Shown: positions 8,768 through 16,885, counted from the stretch's first letter. The stretch is 44,163 nt of DNA from Acidobacteriota bacterium (GCA_003223835.1 QHWR01000107.1:1-44163), one strand, 5' to 3'. The notes: a model not told the origin generated them from the letters alone. A program made the numbers and translations.

Positions 8768-8960
8768 CCACAGATTCACACAGATAGACACAGATAAGAA
8801 CGATCTCGTTTACGAGATCGCGGTTGGCAAGTCGAGAGCAGAGAGCCGATCACACGCAGAGACGCCGGCGCACGACCCCGCGGAACGTTCCTGATGCGAG
8901 TCTTTCTCCGAGCCCCGGCGTGAGATCCACGTATCTGTGTTTATCTGTGTGCATCTGTGG
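8768..8960. repeat. Intergenic inverted-repeat element with ACAGAT arms and a central hairpin
   Basis: The non-coding gap 8740-8960 holds CACAGATT-CACACAGATA-GACACAGATA at 8769-8796. Its near-perfect inverse, ATCTGTGTTTATCTGTGTGCATCTGTGG, occupies 8933-8960 immediately before the stop of the next gene. Between them is a perfect 8-bp stem with a TTTA loop (8801-8820). No open frame of interest was found. The layout resembles a small intergenic repeat unit; it may also serve as the bidirectional end of the convergent protease and ABC-permease genes. Confidence 0.55.
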
Positions 8961-9767
8961 CTACAGATCCCTGCGGCTGTACATCACGAACGCCGCCGCG
9001 CAGCTCGCGACCGACACGGCGGCGAGCACCGCGGCGTCGCGTGGCCACTGTGTGGCGGTGCCCGCCACGATCGCCATCGCGTCGTAATAGTGGAACGGCG
9101 AGGTCCAGACGACGCGTCGCGCAGGTGACCACAACTGCGCGACGACGTTGAGCAGGTAGAGCACGATCGCGGCGAGACCCGTGGTGCCGAGGACGGCACC
9201 GCGGCGGCTCGCGATGCTCGCCGCCGCGAGCGAGAGGCAGCCGAAACACAGCGCAACGGTCCCGAGGTTCAGCGCGAGCGTCACCGTCACCGCGACCGGC
9301 GGCCACGGGGCGCCGGCGGGGGCGAACGCATGGAGCGCGATACGCGTCGCGGTCGCCATGCAGGTGGCGAGCGCGGCGGTCGTCAAGATCACAACGAGGG
9401 CGCTGCGCGCGATCATCATCCGGCGCGGCACCGGCCTCGCCATCGAGAGGTCGAGCACGCCGGCTTCGACCTCCCACGCGGGCTCGCTGCCGACGAAGAT
9501 GGCCGCTTCCACGAGCGCGAGCACCACGATCGGGTGCGAGTAACCGAACGACACCAGCGCGGGGAACGAGGTGAACGCGAGCCCGCCGAGCGCCTGCTGG
9601 ATCATCGGCGGCACGAGCGCGGTGAGCTGGCTGAATGCCTGCGACTGGTGCACCTCGCCGGCCATGATGACGAGCAGGAACTGAAAGCCGCCCAGCACGC
9701 ACGCCAGGCCAAAGAACAGGGCGCGGCTCCGCGCGAGCGAACGCCCCAGCACCGTCCACATCTTCAT
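8961..9767 (-). CDS. ABC-2 type transporter permease
   Basis: A 268-residue membrane protein with six predicted spans (near residues 17-35, 63-80, 105-125, 135-160, 165-190 and 240-260), in the ABC-2 export permease pattern. It ends in a short basic tail. The ATG (ATGAAGATGTGG) overlaps the stop of the ATPase gene (ATGA), so the two are translated together and should form one transporter. The transported substrate is unknown. The segment AWEVEAGVLDLSMARPVPRR fits the cytoplasmic coupling region of such permeases. Confidence 0.8.
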   Translation of the reverse strand: MKMWTVLGRSLARSRALFFGLACVLGGFQFLLVIMAGEVHQSQAFSQLTALVPPMIQQALGGLAFTSFPALVSFGYSHPIVVLALVEAAIFVGSEPAWEVEAGVLDLSMARPVPRRMMIARSALVVILTTAALATCMATATRIALHAFAPAGAPWPPVAVTVTLALNLGTVALCFGCLSLAAASIASRRGAVLGTTGLAAIVLYLLNVVAQLWSPARRVVWTSPFHYYDAMAIVAGTATQWPRDAAVLAAVSVASCAAAFVMYSRRDL

Positions 9768-10666
9768 GCCCGTTCCCGCGTGTACAGGCCGAGGATGTAT
9801 TCCTCGAGCGTCGGCGTCTTGATGTCGAAATCGGCGACCGGGACGCCCGTCAGCGTCTCGATCACGGGACCGGCGGGCCCCACGATCGAGAACGTCCACT
9901 CCCGATCCGACGTCCGCAGGTCGGCGACGCGATCGCGCAGCGCCTGCGGCGGGGCGGCCGGCGCCGAGAGCACGATCCGCGCCTTGCGGGGCAGCGTACG
10001 ACGGATCTCCCCGAGCGCGGACACGGTGACGAGCCGTCCGCCCGAGACCAGCGCGATCCGATCGCACAGCTTCTCGACCTCGGCGAGCACGTGAGACGAC
10101 AGGAACACGGTGCGCCCGCGGCCGCGCAGCTCCTGGATCGTCTCGGCGAACGCTTCGATCATCAGCGGATCGAGTCCCGACGTCGGCTCGTCGAGCACGA
10201 GCAGCGGCGCGTCGCCCATCAGGGCCTGCACGATTCCGACCTTGCGTCTGGTTCCGTGCGACAGCGCCGTCATCCGTCTGGACAGGTCGGCGTCGTGCAG
10301 GTGAAAGCGCCGGAGCAGCGCATCGCGCCAGCGGGGATCGACGGGGCGGGTCTCGAGCGACGCGAGATAACGCAGATACCCCGCGCCGGTCAGCTCGGGA
10401 AACAGCGGCATCGCGCCCGGCAGGTACCCGACCGTCGCGCGTGCCGCGAGGCTCTCGCGGCGGCTGTCGTAGCCGTTCAACCGCGACCGTCCTCGCGTCG
10501 GCCGCAACAGATCGAGCAGCAGCCTGATCGTCGTCGTCTTCCCGGCGCCGTTCGCGCCGAGGAATCCGAAGACTTCTCCGCGCTCGACCTGCAGCGTCAG
10601 GCCGTCGATGCCGACGGTCCGGCCGTAATGCTTGGTGAGATCTTCGGTCTCGATCGCCGCAGGCAT
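9764..10666 (-). CDS. ABC transporter ATP-binding protein
   Basis: A 300-residue nucleotide-binding subunit. It shows Walker A GANGAGKTT (37-45), a weak signature LSHGT (135-139, canonical LSGGQ), Walker B LLVLDEPTSGLD (155-166) and a switch His in FLSSHVLAEVEK. The C-terminal 90 residues form the extra domain typical of CcmA/NatA-type exporters. It is the partner of the overlapping ABC-2 permease. Upstream there is no sigma-54 element, in contrast to the EPS units that begin just beyond, so this pair marks the left border of the sigma-54 regulon. Confidence 0.88.
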   Translation of the reverse strand: MPAAIETEDLTKHYGRTVGIDGLTLQVERGEVFGFLGANGAGKTTTIRLLLDLLRPTRGRSRLNGYDSRRESLAARATVGYLPGAMPLFPELTGAGYLRYLASLETRPVDPRWRDALLRRFHLHDADLSRRMTALSHGTRRKVGIVQALMGDAPLLVLDEPTSGLDPLMIEAFAETIQELRGRGRTVFLSSHVLAEVEKLCDRIALVSGGRLVTVSALGEIRRTLPRKARIVLSAPAAPPQALRDRVADLRTSDREWTFSIVGPAGPVIETLTGVPVADFDIKTPTLEEYILGLYTRERA

Positions 10667-10733
10667 GAAGACGATGGCGTGTTCCGGCGCAGCTTAACAG
10701 AAAGGAATGGCGCTCGATGGATCGCGCGGCGCG

Positions 10734-11108
10734 TCAGACGTGCGCCGCGCCGGTGAGGCGCCCGATGACGGCAAGGAAGTCCGCAGGATTGAGCCACGGC
10801 GCGACGAGACACGTCGCGCCCAGTTCGCGCGCGTCGATCTCGAGCAGGCGGTCGGGATCCGTGCACGTCACGATCGCGACGACCGGCCGCTCCGTGCGCG
10901 CGCGGATCGCGAGGTGCAGGCCGTTGTGCGTGCCGAGACGTTCGGCGGCCACGACGACGTCGAAGGCCTCCGCCTTGAGCATCTTCAACGCATCCTCGAA
11001 TCCCGCGACGACGGTCGGGTCGTAGCCGGCGCTGGCGAGCGAGTCCGCGAGCCGGCGGCCGAGGGCGGCGTCAGGATTGACGATCAGCACTGGCGAGCGT
11101 TTCAACAC
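10734..11108 (-). CDS. Degenerate receiver (pseudo-receiver) protein 1
   Basis: A stand-alone receiver-fold protein, about 124 residues with the GTG start at 11108. It begins LKRSPVLIVNPDAALG and contains FDVVVAAERLGTHNGLHL. The phospho-acceptor Asp is replaced by Ala (residue 55), and the conserved Lys near the end is also lost (CLVAPWLNP). It therefore cannot be phosphorylated in the usual way. It is a clear paralogue of the protein at 12611-13048, sharing the RLGxxNGLHLxxRxRxERP core, and the pair brackets the enhancer-binding protein gene. An upstream TTG at 11177 would lengthen it, but the sigma-54 element at 11126-11141 lies inside that extension, which favours the shorter form. It probably acts by protein-protein contact in the EPS control module (inference). 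Confidence 0.78.
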   Translation of the reverse strand: MLKRSPVLIVNPDAALGRRLADSLASAGYDPTVVAGFEDALKMLKAEAFDVVVAAERLGTHNGLHLAIRARTERPVVAIVTCTDPDRLLEIDARELGATCLVAPWLNPADFLAVIGRLTGAAHV

Positions 11109-11125
11109 GGCGACGAACGAGTCGG

Positions 11126-11141
11126 AGCAAAACAACGGCCA
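11126..11141 (-). promoter_or_regulatory. Sigma-54 promoter element for pseudo-receiver 1
   Basis: On the reverse strand it reads TGGCCGTTGTTTTGCT, matching TGGCACG-N4-TTGCW with exact GG-N10-GC spacing. Transcription would start near 11115, only a few nucleotides before the GTG at 11108. No clear enhancer repeat lies upstream; the nearest palindrome is ACTAAGT at 11155-11161. Confidence 0.55.
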
Positions 11142-11441
11142 CGGTTCAGCTGATACTAAGTTTAAGAGGCCGTTCAACTTACGTACGATGTATCCCGTGC
11201 CCCGGACGCAGAACTGTCATGGGACGGGTCAATCTGAAACGCGGGTGGGGGTTCGCACGGCGGCCGGCGAGCTCAGCCGAAAAGGCTGCCCCCGAGAAAC
11301 ATTCTGTCTACCAATTCCTCCGCGACGGCGACAACGTGTGTGCGAGTGTGCCGCCGCGGTTCAAGCGCCAGATTGCACGCTTCTTCAATCCTGACCGCAC
11401 TTTGTTCTCTTCCGCTCCGCTGACTTCGTTCTGCCGGGCGA
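11142..11441. other. Non-coding control region between the divergent pseudo-receiver 1 and enhancer-binding-protein genes
   Basis: About 300 bp lie between two divergent sigma-54 elements. The left 80 bp are AT-richer (around TTTAAGAGG and TTACGTACG). An open frame at 11219-11509 crosses the region, but its composition is not protein-like and it lacks a ribosome-binding site, so I regard it as chance. Confidence 0.5.
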
Positions 11442-11457
11442 TGGCCGGTCGCTTGCA
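11442..11457 (+). promoter_or_regulatory. Sigma-54 promoter element for the enhancer-binding-protein gene
   Basis: TGGCCGGTCGCTTGCA has GG-N10-GC spacing. The predicted start near 11468 gives a leader of about 38 nt containing GGGAGA before the GTG at 11506. If real, the regulator needs sigma-54 for its own expression, a possible autoregulatory loop. Confidence 0.55.
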
Positions 11458-11505
11458 GAACTCCCATCGCACCGCGACTTTGTTACTTGTTCCGGGAGAT
11501 CTGCA

Positions 11506-12591
11506 GTGAGAATCCATGGCCAGTTGATGGGCGATAGCCTGCCCTTGATCGAATTGAAGGATGAAATCGAGCGCGTGGCGCGTTCCGATGCCAAGGTGCT
11601 CGTGACCGGAGAGAGCGGCGTCGGCAAGGAGCTGGTCGCCCGCGAGATCCACCGGCGGAGCCTCCGCGCGAGCCGGCCGTTCGTGCCCGTGAATTGCGCC
11701 GGACTCCCCGAGACGCTGCTCGAATCGGAGCTGTTCGGCCACGTCAAGGGCAGCTTCACGGGCGCGTACCGCGACAAGCCGGGCAAGCTCGAAACCGCAC
11801 ACGAAGGCACCGTCTTCCTCGACGAGGTCGGCGAGATGTCGCTGCGGATGCAGGGACTCCTGCTCCGGTTCCTCGAGACGGGCGAGCTGCAGAAGGTCGG
11901 CGCGGAGCGCGCGGCCGGCCTCGTCGACGTCCGGGTGCTCGCCGCGACCAATCGTCCGCTCCCCGATCTGATCGCGCAGGGCCTGTTCCGCGAGGATCTC
12001 TTCTATCGCCTCAACGTGATCCACCTGATGGTCCCGCCGCTGCGTGACCGGCGCGAGGACATTCCCCGGATGGTCGATCACTTCCTGCGCATGTTCACCC
12101 GCGCGAACATTTCGCCGGTGCAGGCGGTCGGGGCGGAGGCGATGGAGGCGCTCGTCCAGTACTCCTGGCCCGGCAACGTCCGCGAGCTGGAGAACGTCGT
12201 CGAGCGGCTCGTCGTCGTCGGCCGCAAGCCGCTCATCGATCTGTCGGATCTTCCGGCGGAGGTGCGCAGCGCGCGGCCGCGCTCGTCACCGATGGCAGCG
12301 CCGCCGCCGCCCAAGACCGTGGACGTCGTCGATCATCTCTACAGCCGCCTGGTGGCCGAGCGAGAGTCGTTCTGGACCGCGGTGTACCCGCTCTATATGC
12401 AGCGGGAGATTACGCGGACGCACGTGCGCGAAGTCGTGCAGAAGGGGCTCGAGGAGGCGCGCGGCAACTACAAAATCATGGTGCAGCTCTTCAACATGGA
12501 GACGCGGGACTACAAGAAGTTCCTGAACTTCCTGCGGAAGCACCAGTGTCAGTTGCCGTTCAAGGAATACCGGCAGGTGACGCACGCGTGA
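11506..12591 (+). CDS. Sigma-54 enhancer-binding protein (AAA+ activator) without a receiver domain
   Basis: A 361-residue activator that starts directly with the AAA+ domain. It shows Walker A GESGVGKE (35-42), the sigma-54 contact loop GSFTGA (82-87, Ala to Ser variant of GAFTGA), Walker B VFLDEV (103-108), the arginine-finger region [11 protein letters not shown] and [17 protein letters not shown]. The C-terminal 90 residues are not a standard Fis domain, but end in [20 protein letters not shown], a divergent helix-turn-helix. There is no regulatory domain of its own. Two pseudo-receivers are encoded on either side and may supply control in trans. The GTG start is backed by GGGAGA 7 nt upstream. 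It is the obvious activator for the sigma-54 promoters across the island. Confidence 0.92.
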   Translation: MRIHGQLMGDSLPLIELKDEIERVARSDAKVLVTGESGVGKELVAREIHRRSLRASRPFVPVNCAGLPETLLESELFGHVKGSFTGAYRDKPGKLETAHEGTVFLDEVGEMSLRMQGLLLRFLETGELQKVGAERAAGLVDVRVLAATNRPLPDLIAQGLFREDLFYRLNVIHLMVPPLRDRREDIPRMVDHFLRMFTRANISPVQAVGAEAMEALVQYSWPGNVRELENVVERLVVVGRKPLIDLSDLPAEVRSARPRSSPMAAPPPPKTVDVVDHLYSRLVAERESFWTAVYPLYMQREITRTHVREVVQKGLEEARGNYKIMVQLFNMETRDYKKFLNFLRKHQCQLPFKEYRQVTHA

Positions 12592-12599
12592 CGGCGCGC

Positions 12600-12620
12600 G
12601 CCCGCGCCGGTCACGCGGGC
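12600..12620. terminator. GC-rich hairpin between convergent genes
   Basis: GCCCGCG and CGCGGGC form a perfect 7-bp stem with a 7-nt loop, lying between the end of the activator gene and the last codons of pseudo-receiver 2. There is no T-run on either side, so it is at best a bidirectional pause or weak terminator. Confidence 0.35.
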
Positions 12621-13048
12621 AAATAGCCTTCGACGAGCGACGTGGCCGCGCGCGACGCCTGGGCGTCGTTGTCACGCGCGGCGGCTGGGAAAAGCGGCGC
12701 GAGCGCGCCGACCTCGGCCAGAACGGCCTCGACCGTCACGGGCTTCGACATATACGCGGAGGCGCCGAGCGCGAGCGCTTCCTTTTCGATCGTGCGGTCG
12801 GCGATGCCGAGCACGATCACTTTCATCTGCGGGCGCTCGCCCCGGCCGCGCAGCAGCAGGTGCAGACCGTTGTAGGGTCCGAGTCGTACGCCCGCAATCA
12901 GGACGGCCGGGTCGCTGGCGCGCAGCATCCGGCGCGCGTCGCCGAAGGTTTGCGCGCCCATCGCGACATACCCCGATCGGGCGAGCGCGGTGACCAGCGT
13001 CGCCACCAGGCGCGCGTCCTCGTCGACAATCAACACCGTTGTGGCCAT
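12611..13048 (-). CDS. Degenerate receiver (pseudo-receiver) protein 2
   Basis: A 145-residue protein: MATTVLIVDEDARLVATLVT is a proper receiver start with acidic residues, and MSKPVTVEAVL keeps the conserved Lys-Pro. However, the phospho-acceptor site reads AVLIAGVRLGPYNGLHL, with Gly53 where Asp should be. A 25-residue Ala-rich tail follows. It is paralogous to the protein at 10734-11108 and lies tail to tail with the activator gene. The start at 13048 has GGGAAGG with good spacing. Given sigma-54 elements on all three genes, the trio looks like one control module: an activator lacking a receiver plus two phosphorylation-blind receivers. Confidence 0.82.
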   Translation of the reverse strand: MATTVLIVDEDARLVATLVTALARSGYVAMGAQTFGDARRMLRASDPAVLIAGVRLGPYNGLHLLLRGRGERPQMKVIVLGIADRTIEKEALALGASAYMSKPVTVEAVLAEVGALAPLFPAAARDNDAQASRAATSLVEGYLPA

Positions 13049-13079
13049 CAGAAGCCTTCCCGTTTGATCGATCGCCATG

Positions 13080-13095
13080 TGCAATTTGAGCGCCG
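13080..13095 (-). promoter_or_regulatory. Sigma-54 promoter element for pseudo-receiver 2
   Basis: The reverse strand reads CGGCGCTCAAATTGCA, with GG-N10-GC spacing and the TTGCA -12 box. The predicted start near 13069 leaves a leader of about 21 nt that includes the ribosome-binding site of the gene at 13048. Confidence 0.6.
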
Positions 13096-13205
13096 AGACG
13101 TTCGTGTCGCTCGCCGCAATGTGGCGAACGAACTCGAACGGACACTTGCAGCGGTTGTCGCTGGCATCGAGCGAGATTCGGCTCATGCGAATCGGCTCAT
13201 GTCTT

Positions 13206-13237
13206 GACTGGGTAGTCAGTTCGTTGACTGCTCAGTA
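13206..13237. promoter_or_regulatory. Tandem GACT-N4-AGT inverted repeats
   Basis: GACTGGGTAGTC at 13206-13217 and GACTGCTCAGTA at 13226-13237 share GACT/AGT half-sites, with centres 20 bp apart. They lie between the divergent sigma-54 elements of pseudo-receiver 2 and the EPS operon. They share half-sites with the GACT-TT-AGTC repeats elsewhere but have a 4-nt spacer, so they may be further enhancer sites or sites of another regulator. Confidence 0.4.
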
Positions 13238-13261
13238 TCCGTAACGACGAGAGGCGCGGGA

Positions 13262-13271
13262 GAGTTTAGTC
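13262..13271. promoter_or_regulatory. Candidate enhancer (UAS) of the forward EPS operon
   Basis: GAGTTTAGTC matches GACTTTAGTC in 9 of 10 positions. Its first base lies 106 bp before the sigma-54 element at 13368, about ten helical turns. Similar repeats precede other sigma-54 elements in this island. Confidence 0.5.
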
Positions 13272-13367
13272 GCGCTGGCGCGGAACTACAGGCTGCGAAG
13301 ACCTCGCGTGACGCGCGTCCAAGGCCGGTTTTGCTGGCGATTTTTCCCGCGTCTCGTGCCGGATCGG

Positions 13368-13383
13368 TGGCGGTCCCTTTGCT
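13368..13383 (+). promoter_or_regulatory. Sigma-54 promoter element of the forward EPS operon
   Basis: TGGCGGTCCCTTTGCT has GG-N10-GC spacing. The predicted start near 13394 gives a leader of about 22 nt with CTGGAG before the ATG at 13416. It resembles the element at 33691 (shared TCCCTTTGC). Confidence 0.68.
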
Positions 13384-13415
13384 ATCGCCCTGCTCGTTAC
13401 CTGGAGCTCGAAACG

Positions 13416-14042
13416 ATGTGGATTTCTGCCGGCATCTGGCTGGTCATGGCGACCTCTCTCCTCGCTGCGGGCGCGCAGGCCCCCGTCGGCGCCCCCCCGG
13501 GATCGAGTCGCGCCCTGGAAGTGCGGAAGCTCGCCGCGAACCGTGGGATTACGCCGCCGGCGGGTTACCTCATCGGGCCCGACGACCACCTCGCGATCAA
13601 TTTCTGGCGTGACAAAGAGCTGTCCGCGGACGTCATCGTCCGCCCCGACGGACGCATTTCGCTGCCGCTCCTCAACGACGTTGACGCCGCGGGCCTGACA
13701 CCGGAGGCGCTCCGTCTCCGCCTCGTCGAGGAAGCGAAGCGCTTCGTCACGGATCCGACCGCGACCGTCATCGTCACCGAGATCCGCAGCCGCCGGGCGT
13801 TCATCACGGGCAATGTCGAGAAGCCCGGCGCGTACATGCTGAACACGTCGATGACGGTGCTGCAGCTCATCGCAAGCGCCGGCGGACTCAAGGAATTCGT
13901 CGGCGGCCGGAACATTGTCGTGGTGCGCACCGAGGGGGCGCAGCACGCGCGGTTCTCGTTCGATTACCAGGCGGTCGTGAAGGGACGCAACCTGCAGCAG
14001 AACATCGAGCTGAGGCCAGGTGACACGGTCATCGTCCCATGA
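13416..14042 (+). CDS. Polysaccharide export protein (Wza-like, SLBB domain)
   Basis: A 208-residue exported protein with a signal peptide (residues 1-20). The Poly_export domain runs from YLIGPDDHLAINFWRDKELS through VIVRPDGRISLPLLNDVDAA. It is followed by one SLBB beta-grasp domain (ITGNVEKPGAYMLNTSMTVL) and the closing LRPGDTVIVP. It forms or gates the outer-membrane export channel for the EPS. It is shorter than E. coli Wza, as in PEP-CTERM-type EPS loci, and lacks an obvious lipobox Cys. It is the first gene of the operon, and its stop overlaps the next start (ATGA). Confidence 0.88.
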   Translation: MWISAGIWLVMATSLLAAGAQAPVGAPPGSSRALEVRKLAANRGITPPAGYLIGPDDHLAINFWRDKELSADVIVRPDGRISLPLLNDVDAAGLTPEALRLRLVEEAKRFVTDPTATVIVTEIRSRRAFITGNVEKPGAYMLNTSMTVLQLIASAGGLKEFVGGRNIVVVRTEGAQHARFSFDYQAVVKGRNLQQNIELRPGDTVIVP

Positions 14043-15271
14043 GATCGACGGGCAGGCGGCCGTTCTTCGCGGTTCTGATCGGCGTTGTCCTGGCAGGTGG
14101 CGCCGAGACCGCCGTCGCGCAGCAGCCCGCGTCCGGCGCCGACGCGCCGCGGTCCGGCCTGCTGATCTCGACCGACTCCGGGTACGACACCGCGGAGTCG
14201 GGTTCTGGCGACGCGCGCGCCGCTCGCCGCGATTCGCCCGGCCGGCTTCACGCCGAATGGTTTCGCCTGGCGTCGACGCGCCGATCCGTGGTGCGGTTCT
14301 GGACAGGCGTCACGGCTGGCGTCCCCGACAGCGATCGAACGCACGCCGAGGCGTTTGCCTTCGCGGCGTCGACGGTGCTGAGCCGGCGGACGCACTTCGA
14401 TTTCGACGCCCGCGTCAACGCGGCGCCGGTGGACCTGTTCTCGGCGCTCGGCAGCGCCGGGCCGTCCGCGACGCCGGTCACGACGACGTCGTCGTCGTTT
14501 ACGGAAGGGCGGATGATTACTTACGATGCGCGCGCCGTGCTGAGCCGGGCGCTTGGCGCCCGCACGTCGATGAACATCGAGTTGTCGCACACGGGGTCGT
14601 CCACCGAGCGCCGCGGCGTTCGCAACGAACGGATCGGCGGACTCGTGCGCCGTCGCATCGGACCGTTCTCGACGATCCGAGCCGGGTACGCGTTCGACGT
14701 CGCGGTGGCCGCATCGAGCGGCGCACAGGCGATCGATCGGCGTCATGACGTGGATCTCGGCGTCGACTACGCGCGGCCGCTGTCGTTTTCCCGCCATACG
14801 CAGATTGGGTTCGGGACCGGCACGTCGGTCCTGACGAACGCGACGGGACGTCGTTTACGGCTCGCGCTCTCGAGCAGTCTGGCGCGCGATTGGAGCCGCG
14901 CGTGGTCGGCGCGCCTGGAGTACAACCGTCCGATCGAGTACCTCGCCGGCTTTGCGCAGCCGTTTCTCTCGGACGCGGTGACGGTTGGAGCGAACGGACG
15001 CCTCGGGCGTCGTACGACGCTGACGCTCGCGTCAGGATTCTCTCGCGGCGGGGTCGGATTCGGCGCCACGCGACCGCAATTCTCGAGCCGATCCACGTCG
15101 GGCCGGCTCACGGTGCCGATGGGACGTGCGTGGGCCGTCGAGTTCGAGGCGCACGACGCCCGTTATCAGTTGGGAGCGGCCGTGCCGCTTCCGTCGTTCA
15201 TTCCGGAGCGGTTCGTTCGGCGCGGCGCGCGCATCGGGTTCGTGTGGTCGTCGCCGTGGACCGGACGCTGA
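14039..15271 (+). CDS. Outer-membrane beta-barrel protein of the EPS operon
   Basis: A 410-residue protein with a signal peptide (cleavage after ETAVAQ). The rest is an alternation of short amphipathic strands rich in Arg, Thr, Ser and Gly, such as TRRSVVRFWTGVTAGV and RLGRRTTLTLASGFSRGGVG, and it ends in aromatic-rich strands. No enzymatic motif is seen. A barrel gene at this place, between the export protein and the chain-length determinant, is usual in exosortase-associated EPS operons and may provide the pore. It is translationally coupled to the export gene. Confidence 0.72.
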   Translation: MRSTGRRPFFAVLIGVVLAGGAETAVAQQPASGADAPRSGLLISTDSGYDTAESGSGDARAARRDSPGRLHAEWFRLASTRRSVVRFWTGVTAGVPDSDRTHAEAFAFAASTVLSRRTHFDFDARVNAAPVDLFSALGSAGPSATPVTTTSSSFTEGRMITYDARAVLSRALGARTSMNIELSHTGSSTERRGVRNERIGGLVRRRIGPFSTIRAGYAFDVAVAASSGAQAIDRRHDVDLGVDYARPLSFSRHTQIGFGTGTSVLTNATGRRLRLALSSSLARDWSRAWSARLEYNRPIEYLAGFAQPFLSDAVTVGANGRLGRRTTLTLASGFSRGGVGFGATRPQFSSRSTSGRLTVPMGRAWAVEFEAHDARYQLGAAVPLPSFIPERFVRRGARIGFVWSSPWTGR

Positions 15272-15278
15272 GGTTCCC

Positions 15279-16880
15279 GTGCTACCTGGACGTCAATACC
15301 GCGTCGAAGACATCCTGCGCATCGCCTGGCGGCGAAAGTGGCTGATCGTGTTGCCGTTCGTGGTGATCTCGACCGCTACCGTGTTCGTCACCAAGCGGCT
15401 GCCAAACCAGTACCGATCGGAAACGGTGATCCTCGTCGTGCCGCAGAAGGTGCCCGAGAGCTACGTGCGATCCACCGTCAGCGGCCACATCGAGGATCGA
15501 CTGCAGTCGCTGCAGCAACAGATTCTGAGCCGCAGCCGCCTCGAGCGCATCATCGACGACTTCAATCTCTTCACCGCTCAGCGCCGCGTGAGGCCGATGG
15601 AGGCGATCGTCGAAGGGATGCGCGCGGCGATCAAGGTCGAAACGGTCCGGGGCGGCGACGCGTTCAGCGTGTCGTACACCGGGTCGGATCCGCTGATCGT
15701 GAAGGCGGTGACCGAGCGCCTCGCCTCGCTGTTCATCGAGGAGAACGTCCGCGACCGCGAGATGCTCGCGATCGGCACGAGCGATTTCCTGCAGACTCAG
15801 CTCGACGACGCACGCAAACGGCTCATCGAGCAGGAGAAGAGGCTCGAAGAGTACCGGCTCCGGTACGCGGGGCAGTTGCCGTCACAGGCGGCATCCAATC
15901 TTCAGGCGCTCCAGAACGGGCGCATGCAGCTCCAGGCGCTGGATGACGCGCTCGCCCGTGCGCGCGATCGGCAAGTGACGCTCGAGCGTGCGGTCGGGGA
16001 TCTTCTGGCGACCGAGACTCCGACGGCCGCGCCCGTCGCCGCGACGGCGCCCCCGCCGCCAGCCGCCAGCGGGGATCCGGCGGCTCTTGCGGGATCGACG
16101 CCGGCCGAACAGCTTCTCGACGCACGTCGCAGGCTGGCGGCGCTGGAGTCGCGGCTGCTGCCCGAGCATCCCGATATCGCGCGACTGAAGCGCCAGATCG
16201 CCCAGCTCGAACCGAAGGTCGCGGCCGACTCGGCAGCATCGGCCGCGACGACGCCGTCGGCGGCGGCGCGTCCCGCCCGCGACGCCGCGCAGGTGGCACG
16301 CGAGCGGCGCATTCGTGACATCAGGGCGGACCTCGATGCCATCGGACGCGAGATCGCCGCCCGCCAGAACGACCAGCAGCGCGTGCGGACCGAGATGGCC
16401 CTCTACCAATCCCGGCTCGACGCCGCGCCGATCCGCGAAGCGGAGATGACGGAGCTGACGCGCGACTACGACACCATCCAGCAAATCTACCGGGGACTTC
16501 TTGCCAAGCGTGAGGACTCGAAGGTTGCCGCGAACCTCGAGCAGCGTCAGGTCGGCGAACAGTTCCGGGTCCTCGACCCCGCGCGCGTGCCGGAGCGGCC
16601 GTTCAGCCCGGATCGCATGAAGCTCAATCTCATGGGAATCGCGTTCGGCCTGGTGCTCGGACTCGCGTCGGTGGCGGCGATCGAATACTTCGACACGAGC
16701 CTGAAGACGGAAGACGACGTCCGCACGGTGTTGTCGCTCCCGGTGATCGCGACGATTCCGCTGCTGACGCAGACGATGGGGGACGTGAGGGTGCGCGCCC
16801 GGCTGCGTTGGTCCTTTACCGCCGGTGCGGCGGCCATCGTGATCGCGATAGCCACGATCGTGTGGAGATTCAGGGGTTGA
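15279..16880 (+). CDS. Polysaccharide chain-length determinant (Wzz/GNVR family)
   Basis: A 533-residue inner-membrane co-polymerase. The first span (about residues 22-38) follows the Wzz start RQYRVEDILRIAWRRKWLIV. Long periplasmic coiled coils (about 170-270 and 340-430) are split by an Ala/Pro-rich loop. The GNVR-like region ends RVLDPARVPERPFSPDRMKL before the second span (about 446-466). A third hydrophobic segment closes the protein. The kinase domain is absent, being encoded by the next gene. GTG at 15279 with GAGG 6 nt upstream is preferred; the longer frame overlaps the barrel gene. It controls chain length and export together with the kinase. Confidence 0.87.
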   Translation: MLPGRQYRVEDILRIAWRRKWLIVLPFVVISTATVFVTKRLPNQYRSETVILVVPQKVPESYVRSTVSGHIEDRLQSLQQQILSRSRLERIIDDFNLFTAQRRVRPMEAIVEGMRAAIKVETVRGGDAFSVSYTGSDPLIVKAVTERLASLFIEENVRDREMLAIGTSDFLQTQLDDARKRLIEQEKRLEEYRLRYAGQLPSQAASNLQALQNGRMQLQALDDALARARDRQVTLERAVGDLLATETPTAAPVAATAPPPPAASGDPAALAGSTPAEQLLDARRRLAALESRLLPEHPDIARLKRQIAQLEPKVAADSAASAATTPSAAARPARDAAQVARERRIRDIRADLDAIGREIAARQNDQQRVRTEMALYQSRLDAAPIREAEMTELTRDYDTIQQIYRGLLAKREDSKVAANLEQRQVGEQFRVLDPARVPERPFSPDRMKLNLMGIAFGLVLGLASVAAIEYFDTSLKTEDDVRTVLSLPVIATIPLLTQTMGDVRVRARLRWSFTAGAAAIVIAIATIVWRFRG

Positions 16881-16885
16881 CGGCC

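Noticed and set aside
11219-11509. 96-codon open frame upstream of the sigma-54 activator
   Set aside because: It crosses the sigma-54 element and has no ribosome-binding site or recognisable motif. It is better explained as the control region.
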